A DNA stretch of 64,000 nucleotides from Rhizobiales bacterium PAR1 (GCA_002256205.1 NKIW01000001.1:248001-312000), one strand, 5' to 3'; numbered from the stretch's first letter, positions 9,019 to 18,517 are shown. Notes: generated from the letters alone by a model not told the origin. Program-made: numbers and translations.

Positions 9019-11478
9019 TTAGAAGCGCGCACCGCCCGAGAAGCGCAGGGCCTGCAGCTTGTCGCCACCAGAGCCTCTCACGCGGGAGAGAGCATAAGCA
9101 TAGTCAATGCGGATCGGACCCAGCGGCGAAGCCCAGAGAAGGCCCGCACCGATCGAGGAGCGGATCGAGCTATCGTCCTTGACGTTGAGGCACTCAGACT
9201 GCGCCAAACCTGCCGGACAGTTATTTCCCGGACCGCCGTTGATCGTCCCGTCGCGGTTCACGTCAATGAACCTCTTACCCTTGTATCCGAAGAGCGTGCC
9301 AGCGTCAGCAAACACGGCGCCCCTGAGACCAATCTCACGCGGAATCCCAAAGATCGGGAACGTCACTTCTGCAGTAGCACCCGCATAGGTCGTACCACCG
9401 ATCGCATTACCTGTTGCATCCCCGTTAATATCACGCGGACCAATACCAGACGTTGCGAAGCCGCGAACCAGCTCAGGTCCCATGTAGAAATTGTCCAGCA
9501 CGCGCAGCTTCTGGCCACCGAATGCCTGCATATGGCCGCCCTGGATCTTCAGCATACCAATGAAGTCATCCGTGATCGGGTAGTAATAGCGAGCCGAACC
9601 GGTGATGCGCGCGAAATGCGAGTCGCCACCAAGGCCAGCAACCTCCGGCTTCAGCTCGGCAAAAATACCGCTCGAAGGATCTTTGTTATTATCAAGCGAG
9701 TTGTACGCAAGGGTCAGCCCGGCAAGTGACGTTACTGCAGAGCCGCGGGCTTCCTTCATCGCAATCGATGCTTCGCCATCGAGAACGCAAGGATCACCGG
9801 CAAGTGCACCAACCGCGCAATTGTCATAGGGATAGCTGGCCGAATTCGGAATTTTGATCTTCTGCTGGTACAGCGAATAACGCGCACCGACCGAGAATTC
9901 CTCGGTAATCGGCACACCTGCACGCAGCGTGAAGCCCATCGTCTGGGAACGATAGCGCTGATAAGATGAGGCGTCGCTAAACTTGTTGAAAACATCAAAG
10001 CCAGCCGCGATCCGGCGATCCATAAAGAACGGCTCGGTGAAAGAGAATTCGCCACCACGGGACTTCTGACCATTCGAGACCGCCAAGCGGGCAAACTGGC
10101 CCTTGCCCTGGAAGTTGGTCTCCTGAACCGAAACTTCCGCCAAGAAACCTTCCGAGGTCGAATAACCACCGCTGACCGCGAAACTACCGGTCGCTTGATC
10201 TTCGACATCGACCGTGATGATCACGCGGTCCGGCGCAGAACCGGGCTCATTCGTAATCTTCACAGTCTTGAAGAAACCAAGATTCTTCAACCGGCGCTCG
10301 GCACGATCAACAGCTGCCTTGTTGTAGGCATCGCCCTCGCCGAGGTCGAATTCGCGACGAACAACATAGTCACGGGTGCGGGTATTGCCACGAACCACGA
10401 TACGCTCGACATAAACGCGCGGGCCTTCTTCAACCGAATAGACAATGCGGACAGTCTTGGAAGCCGCGTCGCGATCACCACGCGGGCGAACCTGCGCAAA
10501 AGCATAACCACGCTGGGCCACTTCACGGCTGATGCCATCAACCGACTTCTCCACGTCCTCGGCGTTGTAGGTGTCGCCCGAACGGGTGCGGACAGCGCCC
10601 TTCAGACGCGCGGTGTCGACGTCAGCAATACGCGATTCAACATCAACGCCTGCGACCGAATACTTCTCACCCTCGTCGAGCACGATATTGATGAGGTAAC
10701 CCTTGCGCTCGCCATCAAGTTCCGCCGACGAGGAAACCACCCGGAAATCGGCATAGCCGTTCTTCAGGTAAAAACGACGGATAAGCTCGAGATCGGCAGC
10801 AATGCGGTCAGGATCATAGATATCCGAGCTCTTCAGGAAGCTCAGGAAGTTCGACTCCGTGGTCGACATCAAGCTCTTGAGCTTCCAGTTCGAATAAACG
10901 GAATTACCCTGGAAAACGATAGCGGTAACGCCCGTCTTGTCGCCCTCGGAGATCGAGAACGTCACATCGACGCGACCATCCGGCTGATTGGTGATCTGGG
11001 TGTCGACCTTAACGCCCGCACGGCCGGCACGGCTGTAAAGTTCACGAATACGGGCGACGTCCTGATCAACCACAGAGCGATTGAAGGCACCACGCGAACG
11101 CGACTGAACTTCGCCGATCAGAACCTCAGTCTTGATCTTGGAATTGCCGATGAACGAAACACGATTGATCAGCGAATGCTCGACAACGCTTACCACCACG
11201 CCCGAACCGGCGCGGGAGATACGGACATCCGAGAAAAGGCCCGTGGCGAACAGGTCCTTGATGGCCTGATCGATTCGGGCAGGCGTGTAGCTTTCGCCCG
11301 GTGCGAGCGTCACAAAGGAGCGGATAGTCTCCGCTTCAACCCGGTGATTACCGCGCACCTGAACGCTCTGGGCAGCAGCCGGAGCCGCCACCGCAAGCAT
11401 CATGAAAACCGCTGCAAAAGCGACAAGGGCGCGTCGAAACACCGCGTTCATGCTGCTGCTAACAGAAAAACCAGACAT
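9019..11478 (-). CDS. bamA: Outer membrane protein assembly factor BamA
   Basis: BamA is the core of the BAM complex that folds beta-barrel proteins into the outer membrane. The 819 residues begin with a signal peptide (cleavage probably after PAAAQ, near residue 37). Five POTRA repeats follow, with repeated turns such as SVVEHSLINRVSFIGNSKI and VRGNTRTRDYVVRREF. A C-terminal Omp85 barrel ends in the aromatic SGGARF. ATG 11478 follows GGGGTAGGTTGACGGG; an internal ATG at 11451 is an alternative. It lies between rseP and lpxD. Confidence 0.96.
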   Translation of the reverse strand: MSGFSVSSSMNAVFRRALVAFAAVFMMLAVAAPAAAQSVQVRGNHRVEAETIRSFVTLAPGESYTPARIDQAIKDLFATGLFSDVRISRAGSGVVVSVVEHSLINRVSFIGNSKIKTEVLIGEVQSRSRGAFNRSVVDQDVARIRELYSRAGRAGVKVDTQITNQPDGRVDVTFSISEGDKTGVTAIVFQGNSVYSNWKLKSLMSTTESNFLSFLKSSDIYDPDRIAADLELIRRFYLKNGYADFRVVSSSAELDGERKGYLINIVLDEGEKYSVAGVDVESRIADVDTARLKGAVRTRSGDTYNAEDVEKSVDGISREVAQRGYAFAQVRPRGDRDAASKTVRIVYSVEEGPRVYVERIVVRGNTRTRDYVVRREFDLGEGDAYNKAAVDRAERRLKNLGFFKTVKITNEPGSAPDRVIITVDVEDQATGSFAVSGGYSTSEGFLAEVSVQETNFQGKGQFARLAVSNGQKSRGGEFSFTEPFFMDRRIAAGFDVFNKFSDASSYQRYRSQTMGFTLRAGVPITEEFSVGARYSLYQQKIKIPNSASYPYDNCAVGALAGDPCVLDGEASIAMKEARGSAVTSLAGLTLAYNSLDNNKDPSSGIFAELKPEVAGLGGDSHFARITGSARYYYPITDDFIGMLKIQGGHMQAFGGQKLRVLDNFYMGPELVRGFATSGIGPRDINGDATGNAIGGTTYAGATAEVTFPIFGIPREIGLRGAVFADAGTLFGYKGKRFIDVNRDGTINGGPGNNCPAGLAQSECLNVKDDSSIRSSIGAGLLWASPLGPIRIDYAYALSRVRGSGGDKLQALRFSGGARF

Positions 11479-11579
11479 CCCGTCAACCTACCCCAATAAT
11501 TGCCCGCACCCGCATGAGCCATCAAGGCGCACACGAAACGAAGGGAGAGTATCCTTAGATACACCACCACACAGATTTT

Positions 11580-11607
11580 CTTCTAGCCAATCAGCCAATC
11601 ATTGCAA
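11580..11607 (-). promoter_or_regulatory. Candidate housekeeping promoter for bamA
   Basis: On the minus strand a TTGCAA (11607-11602) is followed after 16 bases by TAGAAG (11585-11580), about 100 bases upstream of bamA. The spacer contains a tandem GATTGGCT. It fits a sigma-70-type promoter that would let bamA-lpx be expressed apart from rseP, but the match is moderate and untested. Confidence 0.3.
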
Positions 11608-11664
11608 CTGAGAAGACTGACTTGGTTACGAATTCCTAACTTCCGTGCCTATCGCGCAACGCTT

Positions 11665-11693
11665 GGAGCCAGACCGGGTGTCCGGCTGGCTCC
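11665..11693. repeat. Strong inverted repeat between rseP and bamA
   Basis: GGAGCCAG and CTGGCTCC flank an inner CCGG-GTGT-CCGG, giving a 12-pair hairpin with one unpaired A. It lies 30 bases past the rseP stop. There is no T tract, so it may be a processing or pausing structure rather than a simple terminator. Confidence 0.6.
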
Positions 11694-11722
11694 TTGATGC
11701 GTCGCGAAGATCGCGGCCTGCG

Positions 11723-12874
11723 TCAGAATGCAAGCCCTGTCAGATGGATGATGTCATTCCAGGTAGAAAACAGCATCAGCGCCATGACCAGAGCAAACCC
11801 CACCCGGAAGCTGATTTCCTGCGCTCGCGGGCTGACCGGGCGACCAAACAGCGCCTCGATCGCGTAGAAAACAAGGTGGCCGCCATCGAGCATCGGAACC
11901 GGCAGCAGGTTGATCAGGCCGATCGAGATCGAAAGAATGCCTGAGAGGATCAGCAGCGGACCGATTCCCGATTCGGCGACCTTGCCAGAGATATAGGCGA
12001 TGCGCGTCGGACCCGAGAGCTGGTCGGCGCGTTCACGCCCCGAGAACAGCCCGCCGATGTAATTGCCGGTGCGCTCGATGACAAAGGCGATCTCGTGGAC
12101 GGCAGTCGAGGAGGCTTCCACAAGGCCGAAATGCTTGGTGAAATGATGCTTCGGATCAGCCGAGGCCACAAAGCCCATCACCGGACGGCGATCCGTACCG
12201 AGCACGGTCTTGCGCGTCAGAATTGTCGGCATACCCTTGAGTTCGATTTCGCGGGCATCACGCTCGATGCGGAAGGTCAAGGTCTGGCCTTCGCTGATCG
12301 TGACCTTGCGGGCGACTTCATCAAAGGTCGTGACAGCCTCGCCATCGACGGACAGAACGCGGTCGCCAGCCTTGAAGCCCGCGACTTCGGCGGCAGACTG
12401 CTCGGTCACGGCACCGATCACCGGCTCAAGCTGGGTGCGCCCCACCACCATGAAGCTCACGGCGAAGATCACGAAAGCGAGGATGAAGTTGGCAATCGGC
12501 CCCGCCGCGACAATCGCTGCGCGCTGGGGAATCGACTTATGCGGGAAGGAATCGTTGCGATCCTCGACCGGCATTGCGTCCATCGCCGCCTGATCCGGCA
12601 TACTCGCGGCGTTGAGATCGCCCTTGAACTTCACGTAGCCGCCAAGCGGAATGGCCGAAAGCGCCCACTCCGTGCCCTTGCGGTCATAAAAGCGGGCGAT
12701 GCGCGGGCCAAAGCCCAGCGAAAAGGTCTCGACCTTGACGCCACACAGGCGTCCCACGAGGAAATGCCCCATCTCGTGCACGAAGACGACAAGCGCCAAC
12801 ACAAAGAGGAACGGGAGAAGATAGCTCATGAAGTTCAGGAAGAAATCAAACCCGCTGGTCATGAAAGCTGGCAC
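11723..12874 (-). CDS. rseP: RIP metalloprotease RseP (site-2 protease, MmpA-type)
   Basis: This intramembrane zinc protease cleaves membrane-anchored regulators and signal-peptide remnants. It has 383 residues. The zinc motif HEMGH is at 33-37 in the first membrane segment; a periplasmic PDZ domain lies mid-protein (AEVAGFKAGDRVLSVDGEAV); and the second active-site motif LLPVPMLDGGHLVF is near the C-terminus. The GTG at 12874 has GAGG seven bases upstream; ATG 12862 is possible. In many relatives dxr lies between cdsA and rseP, but here only 134 bases separate them, and these hold a CtrA-like box. Confidence 0.93.
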   Translation of the reverse strand: MPAFMTSGFDFFLNFMSYLLPFLFVLALVVFVHEMGHFLVGRLCGVKVETFSLGFGPRIARFYDRKGTEWALSAIPLGGYVKFKGDLNAASMPDQAAMDAMPVEDRNDSFPHKSIPQRAAIVAAGPIANFILAFVIFAVSFMVVGRTQLEPVIGAVTEQSAAEVAGFKAGDRVLSVDGEAVTTFDEVARKVTISEGQTLTFRIERDAREIELKGMPTILTRKTVLGTDRRPVMGFVASADPKHHFTKHFGLVEASSTAVHEIAFVIERTGNYIGGLFSGRERADQLSGPTRIAYISGKVAESGIGPLLILSGILSISIGLINLLPVPMLDGGHLVFYAIEALFGRPVSPRAQEISFRVGFALVMALMLFSTWNDIIHLTGLAF

Positions 12875-12931
12875 GCTGGCACCTCGAAGAAAGAACCCTG
12901 TCGCCAGACCGCGGATCGGAGCCGCTAGGTC

Positions 12932-12946
12932 TTAACGATTTGTTAA
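12932..12946. promoter_or_regulatory. Perfect CtrA-type box (TTAA-N7-TTAA) upstream of rseP
   Basis: TTAA-CGATTTG-TTAA occurs 57 bases upstream of the rseP start, in the short spacer after cdsA. TTAA-N7-TTAA is the full recognition site of the alphaproteobacterial cell-cycle regulator CtrA. The match and the intergenic position are seen directly; regulation is inferred. Confidence 0.45.
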
Positions 12947-13008
12947 ATATGGGTGCCATCTCGTTGCGGCAAACACAAGGCAGCCGCCCCGGCATTCTGC
13001 CGTAATGG

Positions 13009-13725
13009 TTAAGGCGCGGGGATGGCGCCGAAGAACAGAAGCCCCCTCGCCGCCTGCCCCGAACCGCCTACCGCGATGCCGATGATCGCGGCGAGAATCG
13101 CGGCGAAAATGAAGCCATCGAGCCGATCCATGAAGCCACCATGGCCAGGGATAAGCTTGCCTGAATCCTTGACGCCGAAGCGACGCTTGAAAGCGGATTC
13201 AAAAAGATCGCCGAAGATCGAAGCCAGCGAGAGAACCGCCGCAAGCCCTGCGTGATAGAGCGCAAAGCGACCATAGCCGAAGGCAGCCATCAACGCCGTT
13301 GCTGTGCCCATGCCACCGAGGATGCCGCCACAAAACCCGGTCCAGGTCTTGTTCGGGGAAATGCGCGGTGCCAGCTTCGGCCCGCCGAGCGTTCGTCCGG
13401 TGAAATAGGCGAAAACATCACTCGCCCAAACCACAGCGAAAAGAAACAGGATCGCCAGAAGACCGTAATACTGACCCTCGGCATCCGAAGCGCCGGTGCG
13501 CAGCACGATGACCGAGAAGAACAGGCCCACGGCATAAACGATGCCCGACGCACCCCAGACCGCGAAGTTCGGCTTCGTGCGCGTGATCGTCATCCATTCT
13601 TGCAGGACGAGCAGGGCCAGAATGGCCCAGACCGCGATAAAGAGCTTGCCGCCAACCCATGTGCTGCCGAGGGCTAACACGGCGAGCACCACGGCGGAAA
13701 TCACACGCAACTGGAGTTCGCTCAT
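13009..13725 (-). CDS. cdsA: Phosphatidate cytidylyltransferase CdsA
   Basis: CdsA makes CDP-diacylglycerol from phosphatidate and CTP at the inner membrane, the entry to phospholipid synthesis. It has 238 residues with about seven membrane segments. The family signature is complete near the C-terminus: KTWTGFCGGILGG, then GDLFESAFKRRFGVKDSG and PGHGGFMDRLDG. ATG 13725 (MSELQLRVISAVV) is preceded by GGGAGTGGG; the longer frame would add 31 implausible residues. It lies 25 bases after uppS. Confidence 0.94.
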   Translation of the reverse strand: MSELQLRVISAVVLAVLALGSTWVGGKLFIAVWAILALLVLQEWMTITRTKPNFAVWGASGIVYAVGLFFSVIVLRTGASDAEGQYYGLLAILFLFAVVWASDVFAYFTGRTLGGPKLAPRISPNKTWTGFCGGILGGMGTATALMAAFGYGRFALYHAGLAAVLSLASIFGDLFESAFKRRFGVKDSGKLIPGHGGFMDRLDGFIFAAILAAIIGIAVGGSGQAARGLLFFGAIPAP

Positions 13726-13750
13726 TGTTCGCCCACTCCCGCAACCGCCA

Positions 13751-14524
13751 TCAGATGCCCCCGAAGCGGCGGTGACGCCGACCGAATTCCGCGAGCGCCT
13801 CATCGAGCGCCGCCTCATCGAAATCAGGCCAGAGCACAGGAGTGAAATAGAACTCGGTATAGGCGCTCTGCCAGAGCAGGAAATTCGAGATGCGCTGCTC
13901 GCCCGATGTGCGGATCATCATATCCGGATCGGGGATGTCCGCCGTATCAAGCGCGCGCCTGAAGGCCTCTTCAGAAATCGCCTTGGGATCAAGCCGCCCG
14001 GCAGCCGCTTCCGTCGCCAGTTGCCGCATCGCGCGCAGCATTTCAGCCCGCGCGCCATAATTGAAGGCGACGACAAATGTCATGCCGGTATTGCTGCGGG
14101 TCGTCGCCTCGGCCTCTTCGAGCAGCGAGAGGATATCCGGCGAAAGCCCCTCGCGCTCGCCGATCAGGCGCACGCGGACATTCTGTTTGTTGAGCGAGGA
14201 CAGATCTGCCCGGATGAAGAACTTCAGCAGCGACATCAACTCGCCGACTTCCTCGGCAGGGCGCGCCCAGTTCTCGGTCGAGAAGGAATAGATCGTCAGA
14301 TACCCGATGCCGCGCGCAATCGCGGCCTTCACAAGCCGACGAACTGCCTCCAGTCCGGCGCGATGGCCTGCAACACGCGGGAACCCGCGCCGCGTTGCCC
14401 AGCGGCCATTGCCATCCATAATGATCGCAAGGTGGCGGACGCCATGCGCGCTGCCTTTACCCGAGACAGCATCAGGCTCGGCAGCACCGGCCTCGGCGGC
14501 CCGTTTTGAAACCGAACCCGGCAT
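13751..14524 (-). CDS. uppS: Isoprenyl (undecaprenyl) diphosphate synthase UppS
   Basis: A cis-prenyltransferase that makes undecaprenyl diphosphate, the lipid carrier for peptidoglycan and other surface polymers. It has 257 residues. The active-site stretch IIMDGNGRWATRRG, the following GHRAGLEAVRR, and YSFSTENWARP are all intact, as is RTSGEQRISNFLLWQ. ATG 14524 (MPGSVSK) has GGGGAGGGG upstream, better placed than a TTG two codons earlier. The first ~28 residues are a poorly conserved Ala-rich extension. It is followed by cdsA. Confidence 0.94.
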   Translation of the reverse strand: MPGSVSKRAAEAGAAEPDAVSGKGSAHGVRHLAIIMDGNGRWATRRGFPRVAGHRAGLEAVRRLVKAAIARGIGYLTIYSFSTENWARPAEEVGELMSLLKFFIRADLSSLNKQNVRVRLIGEREGLSPDILSLLEEAEATTRSNTGMTFVVAFNYGARAEMLRAMRQLATEAAAGRLDPKAISEEAFRRALDTADIPDPDMMIRTSGEQRISNFLLWQSAYTEFYFTPVLWPDFDEAALDEALAEFGRRHRRFGGI

Positions 14525-14705
14525 CGTCAATCAAGCCCCTCCCCGGGAGAACCGGCGAGAGCACCGGTTCGGTACGCGGCTTAAGCCGCTTCGCGTATTG
14601 ATGCGCTGTGCCTCGTCAACTCGCAAGCGCTGGCGAGACAAATTCCTGAGGATGGTTCCCAAACCGATGAGGTCTGGATCGCGCAGACCTGGACCTGAAT
14701 GGACC

Positions 14706-15263
14706 CTAGACCTGCATGATTTCCTTTTCCTTGTGGACCAGCAGTGCGTCGATCTCGCTGATGGTCTGATCCGTGGCCTTCTGCACCTGATCGGAATGAC
14801 GGGAGGCCTCGTCCTCGCTCATCTTGCTGTCTTTTTCGAGCTTCTTGATGGTTTCGAGCGCATCGCGACGCACATGGCGGGCAGCAACACGCGCGCCTTC
14901 GGTGTACTTGTGCGCGGCCTTGACCATTTCCTTGCGGCGCTGCTCATTGAGTTCCGGCAGGCGCACGCGGATCGTCTGCCCCTCGGTCTGCGGGTTGAAG
15001 CCGAGCGGCGAGTTGCGGATGGCCTTTTCGACCGGCTGCACCATCGAGCGATCCCACACCGCGACCGACAGAAGGCGCGGCTCTGGTGCCGTGACGGTCG
15101 CGACCTGGCTGAGCGGCATACGCGCGCCATAGGCCTCAACCTCGATCGGATCGAGGATATTGGCGGAAGCACGGCCCGTGCGCAGCGACCCGAAGTCATT
15201 CTTCAGCGCCTGAATAGCGCCGGTCATGCGCCGCTTGACATCGTTGAGATCAAATTCGCTCAT
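14706..15263 (-). CDS. frr: Ribosome recycling factor Frr
   Basis: Frr, with EF-G, splits post-termination ribosomes. The 185 residues are the normal length. It starts [17 protein letters not shown] and shows the family's [15 protein letters not shown] and, near the C-terminus, [22 protein letters not shown]. It sits 125 bases after pyrH and 181 bases before uppS, in the classical rpsB-tsf-pyrH-frr order. The spacer to uppS contains a short palindrome (GCGGCTTAAGCCGC) and no other gene. Confidence 0.97.
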   Translation of the reverse strand: MSEFDLNDVKRRMTGAIQALKNDFGSLRTGRASANILDPIEVEAYGARMPLSQVATVTAPEPRLLSVAVWDRSMVQPVEKAIRNSPLGFNPQTEGQTIRVRLPELNEQRRKEMVKAAHKYTEGARVAARHVRRDALETIKKLEKDSKMSEDEASRHSDQVQKATDQTISEIDALLVHKEKEIMQV

Positions 15264-15388
15264 CAGCCCGTCTCCATTCCAGCGCGGGAGAGCTTGAACG
15301 GTCTCGCCGCTCTCCTCCCGTTATTCGCAAATGTTCCGCCTTTTCCTTGTCGGATGCGCCGGCAAAGATCAAGCCGCGTGGACCGGTT

Positions 15389-16129
15389 TCACACCGTGAC
15401 CAGCGTCGAACGGCCCTTGCCCTGAAGCACGGCGGCAATCGAGCCGCGCTCCTGAATGGCAAACACCGCGATCGGCAGCTTGGCGTCACGCGCCAAAGCA
15501 AAGGCCGCCGTGTCCATGACCTTGAGATCGTTCCGGATCACCTCGTCGAAGGTCACCTTTTCATAGCGCGTCGCGGTCGGGTCCTTGCGCGGGTCCGCGG
15601 TATAGACGCCATCGACCTGCGTCGCCTTGAGCAACACGTCACATTCCAGCTCCGCCGCCCGCAGCGCGCCGCCGGTATCGGTGGTGAAGAACGGATTGCC
15701 GGTGCCGCCGGCGAGCAGCACGATGCGGCCCTTGGAGAGGTGGTCCGCCGCCTGCTGGCGCGTGTAGGTCTCGACCACGGATGGCATAGCTACGCCGGAC
15801 ATCGCCCGTGCCGGCTGACCAAGAGACGTCAACTGCGCCTCCAGCGCGATGACATTCATCACCGTGCCGAGCATCCCCATCGAATCGGCCGCCGGGCGCG
15901 AAAGTCCCATGCCGTGCATCTGTGCGCCGCGGAAAATATTGCCCCCGCCGACAACCACCGCGATCTCGACGCCAAGTTCGGCAGCCTCGATCAGGTCTTC
16001 AGAAATCTGCCGCACCGTCGGCTGGTGAATGCCGAACGATTCGGAGCCGAGCATCGCTTCACCGGAAAGCTTCACCAGCGCGCGCTTGAAAATCGGCACA
16101 CCGCCGCGCTCTTTGCCTGCCACGGACAT
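15389..16129 (-). CDS. pyrH: Uridylate kinase PyrH
   Basis: PyrH phosphorylates UMP to UDP in pyrimidine nucleotide synthesis. The product has 246 residues of the amino-acid-kinase fold. Signatures are ALVKLSGEAMLG at the N-terminus, VVVGGGNIFRG, and DGVYTADPRKDP near the C-terminus. ATG 16129 (MSVAGKERGG) has AAGAAGGGGAAAGCC directly upstream; the open frame extends 15 codons further without a good start. A terminator-like hairpin separates it from tsf, so it may have its own promoter. Confidence 0.96.
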   Translation of the reverse strand: MSVAGKERGGVPIFKRALVKLSGEAMLGSESFGIHQPTVRQISEDLIEAAELGVEIAVVVGGGNIFRGAQMHGMGLSRPAADSMGMLGTVMNVIALEAQLTSLGQPARAMSGVAMPSVVETYTRQQAADHLSKGRIVLLAGGTGNPFFTTDTGGALRAAELECDVLLKATQVDGVYTADPRKDPTATRYEKVTFDEVIRNDLKVMDTAAFALARDAKLPIAVFAIQERGSIAAVLQGKGRSTLVTV

Positions 16130-16187
16130 GGCTTTCCCCTTCTTGATGCTTCTGGAACTCGAAAAACCGCCCACGAACAGCAGCTCT

Positions 16188-16214
16188 CATGAAAAAGGCG
16201 GCTCGCGCCGCCTT
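16188..16214 (-). terminator. Rho-independent terminator after rpsB-tsf
   Basis: On the minus strand AAGGCGGC and GCCGCCTT pair around a four-base loop and run straight into TTTTTCATG, 32 bases past the tsf stop. It should end the rpsB-tsf transcript or reduce readthrough into pyrH. Confidence 0.8.
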
Positions 16215-16245
16215 GATCAGAACTCTTTTCCGCGAGGAAACGATT

Positions 16246-17175
16246 TTAGCCGTTTCCGCCGACCGCCGCAGCCACTTCGGCGGCGAAATCAGAGGTTTCT
16301 TTTTCGATGCCTTCGCCGAGGGCGTAACGCACGAAGCCCTTGAGGACGATCGGCGCGCCGGCAGCCTTTTCGGCTTCCTTGACGGCCTGTGCCACGGTCT
16401 TCGACGAATCATGCACGAACGGCTGATCGACGAGGCTGACTTCCTTGAAATAGGTCTTCAGGCCCGAATCGACGATCTTCTCGACGACATTGTCCGGCTT
16501 GCCCGAGGCCTTGGCCTTTTCGGTGAGGATCGCGCGCTCACGGGCGATGACATCCGCCGGGATCGACGCCGAGTCGAGACCCTGCGGGTTCGCCGCCGCG
16601 ACATGCATCGCAACCTGACGGCCAATCGCACCAAGCGCTTCGGCATTGCCGGTCGATTCGAGCGCGACGAGCACGCCGATCTTGCCAAGACCATCGCCCA
16701 CCGCGTTATGCAGATACTGCGAGACAACGCCGGCGTTGACCGACAGGGCCGCCGCACGACGCAGCGACATGTTCTCACCGATGGTCGCGACGAGGTTTGA
16801 GATCGCGTCCTGAACCGAACCACCGCCCGGATAGGCCGCCGCCTTGAGGGCTTCGACTTCAGTGCCGGTCTTCAGCGCAACATCGGCCACTGTGCGCACA
16901 AGCGCCTGGAACTGGTCGTTGCGGGCCACGAAGTCGGTCTCGGAGTTGAGTTCGACGACAACGGCCTTGGTACCGACAACCGTAAGGCCGACAAGACCCT
17001 CAGCAGCCACTCGGCCAGCCTTCTTGGCGGCCTTGGCAAGACCCTTCTTGCGCAGCAGATCCACCGCCGCTTCCATGTCGCCAGCAGTCTCGGTGAGCGC
17101 CGACTTGCAATCCATCATCCCTGCGTCGGTCTTCTCGCGCAGTTCCTTGACCATTCCTGCGGTAATCGCGGCCAT
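16246..17175 (-). CDS. tsf: Translation elongation factor Ts
   Basis: EF-Ts regenerates EF-Tu-GTP. It has 309 residues, normal for alphaproteobacteria. The N-terminal UBA-like domain and EF-Tu contact [12 protein letters not shown] are at the start, [11 protein letters not shown] follows, and [13 protein letters not shown] is the core-domain signature. ATG 17175 gives [12 protein letters not shown]. It lies 116 bases after rpsB, a spacer with a GCCGCA/TGCGGC inverted repeat (17214-17235) that could act as an attenuator. A terminator hairpin follows the stop. Confidence 0.97.
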   Translation of the reverse strand: MAAITAGMVKELREKTDAGMMDCKSALTETAGDMEAAVDLLRKKGLAKAAKKAGRVAAEGLVGLTVVGTKAVVVELNSETDFVARNDQFQALVRTVADVALKTGTEVEALKAAAYPGGGSVQDAISNLVATIGENMSLRRAAALSVNAGVVSQYLHNAVGDGLGKIGVLVALESTGNAEALGAIGRQVAMHVAAANPQGLDSASIPADVIARERAILTEKAKASGKPDNVVEKIVDSGLKTYFKEVSLVDQPFVHDSSKTVAQAVKEAEKAAGAPIVLKGFVRYALGEGIEKETSDFAAEVAAAVGGNG

Positions 17176-17291
17176 GGCAGATCCCCTTTTTCAATCCAAT
17201 GTCTCAGCAAGAAGCCGCAACCATCCGGCTGCGGCCTCGGTGACTTTTTTGGTCCGGCCAGACCCTGAAAAAGATCAGAGCCGGAAACGGT

Positions 17292-18287
17292 TTACGCCGA
17301 CAAGGCGCGGGCGGTGTCGAGCCAGCCTTCGCGGGTCGCGCGACCGTTGAGCTTCAAGGCGCCATCGAGGGCAGCCACATCGGCATCGGTCATGGCGGCA
17401 AGCTGCCAGAAGTGGAAGATGCCATATTCGTTGAGGTTGGTCGCGAGCTGCGCACCAACACCACCGAGCTTGGTGAGGTCATCCGGCGCACCCTGCGGCG
17501 CGAGGAGCTTCGTGAAGCCTTCCGCCGGAGCGGTCACAACCGGGACTTCCTCGGCGATCGGCTTGATCGAGGCACCAAGGTCCACACCGAGCGAGGACTG
17601 GCTGCGCGAAATGCCATCCACAGCGGCGCGCGCCACGAGATCGCAATACAGCGCCAGCGCACGGCCCGCGTCATCGTTCGCCGGGATCGGGAAGGTCACA
17701 CCATCCGGATCACAGTTGGTATCGACGATTGCCACCACCGGGATGTTGAGGCGGTTGGCTTCCTGAATGGCAAGCTGTTCCTTGTTCGTGTCGATCACGA
17801 ACAGAAGGTCCGGGGTACCGCCCATATCCTTGATACCGCCGAGCGCACGGGTGAGCTTTTCCTGCTCACGGGTGAGCATCAGGCGCTCTTTCTTGGTCAG
17901 ACCAACCGCGCCACCGGCGAGGGTCTCGTCAACCTTGCGCAGGCGCTGGATCGAGTTCGAGATGGTCTTCCAGTTGGTCAGCATGCCGCCGAGCCAACGC
18001 GAATTGACATAATACTGTGCCGAAGCCTTCGCGGCAGCGGCGATCGGCTCCTGGGCCTGACGCTTCGTGCCAACGAGCAGGATGCGACCGCCACGAGCTA
18101 CAGTGTCCGAAATCGCTTCGAGCGCGCGATAGAGCATCGGCACCGACTGGGCGAGATCGATGATGTGGATATTGTTCCGGGTGCCAAAGATGTACGGGGC
18201 CATCTTCGGGTTCCAGCGGTGAGACTGGTGACCGAAATGCGCACCAGCTTCGAGAAGCTGACGCATCGAGAAATCAGGAAGTGCCAT
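17292..18287 (-). CDS. rpsB: 30S ribosomal protein S2 with C-terminal helix-hairpin-helix extension
   Basis: S2 is a structural protein of the 30S subunit. The start [20 protein letters not shown] (ATG 18287) and [14 protein letters not shown] are classical S2. At 331 residues it is about 90 longer than E. coli S2. The tail, from about residue 265, contains [20 protein letters not shown] and then [13 protein letters not shown], a helix-hairpin-helix-like module also present at the end of NuoE in this window. It is followed by tsf. The 230-base leader before dnaE contains a GTCGCCG/CGGCGAC hairpin. Confidence 0.96.
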   Translation of the reverse strand: MALPDFSMRQLLEAGAHFGHQSHRWNPKMAPYIFGTRNNIHIIDLAQSVPMLYRALEAISDTVARGGRILLVGTKRQAQEPIAAAAKASAQYYVNSRWLGGMLTNWKTISNSIQRLRKVDETLAGGAVGLTKKERLMLTREQEKLTRALGGIKDMGGTPDLLFVIDTNKEQLAIQEANRLNIPVVAIVDTNCDPDGVTFPIPANDDAGRALALYCDLVARAAVDGISRSQSSLGVDLGASIKPIAEEVPVVTAPAEGFTKLLAPQGAPDDLTKLGGVGAQLATNLNEYGIFHFWQLAAMTDADVAALDGALKLNGRATREGWLDTARALSA

Positions 18288-18320
18288 AGTCGTTCTCCGG
18301 TTAGGCCGCCGCAGGGACGA

Positions 18321-18339
18321 GTCGCCGCCAACCGGCGAC
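18321..18339. repeat. Inverted repeat in the rpsB leader
   Basis: GTCGCCG-CCAAC-CGGCGAC makes a seven-pair hairpin 34 bases upstream of the rpsB start. The position suits feedback control of S2 synthesis, which is known for rpsB in enterobacteria, but this hairpin's role is only a guess. Confidence 0.4.
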
Positions 18340-18517
18340 ACCGGATCGATCGAAATCGAAACCCTGCGTGAGGAATAGGCCGCGCCTAATCCATCAGCGC
18401 GGAAAAAGCAAGTCGGGCGCGACCAAAAACACCGAGGGAGCGCACATAAACACCGCGAAGAGCCTCAAAACACAAACCGCCACTCGATCAGAAAGACCCG
18501 CGCAGCCTTTCCAAAAA

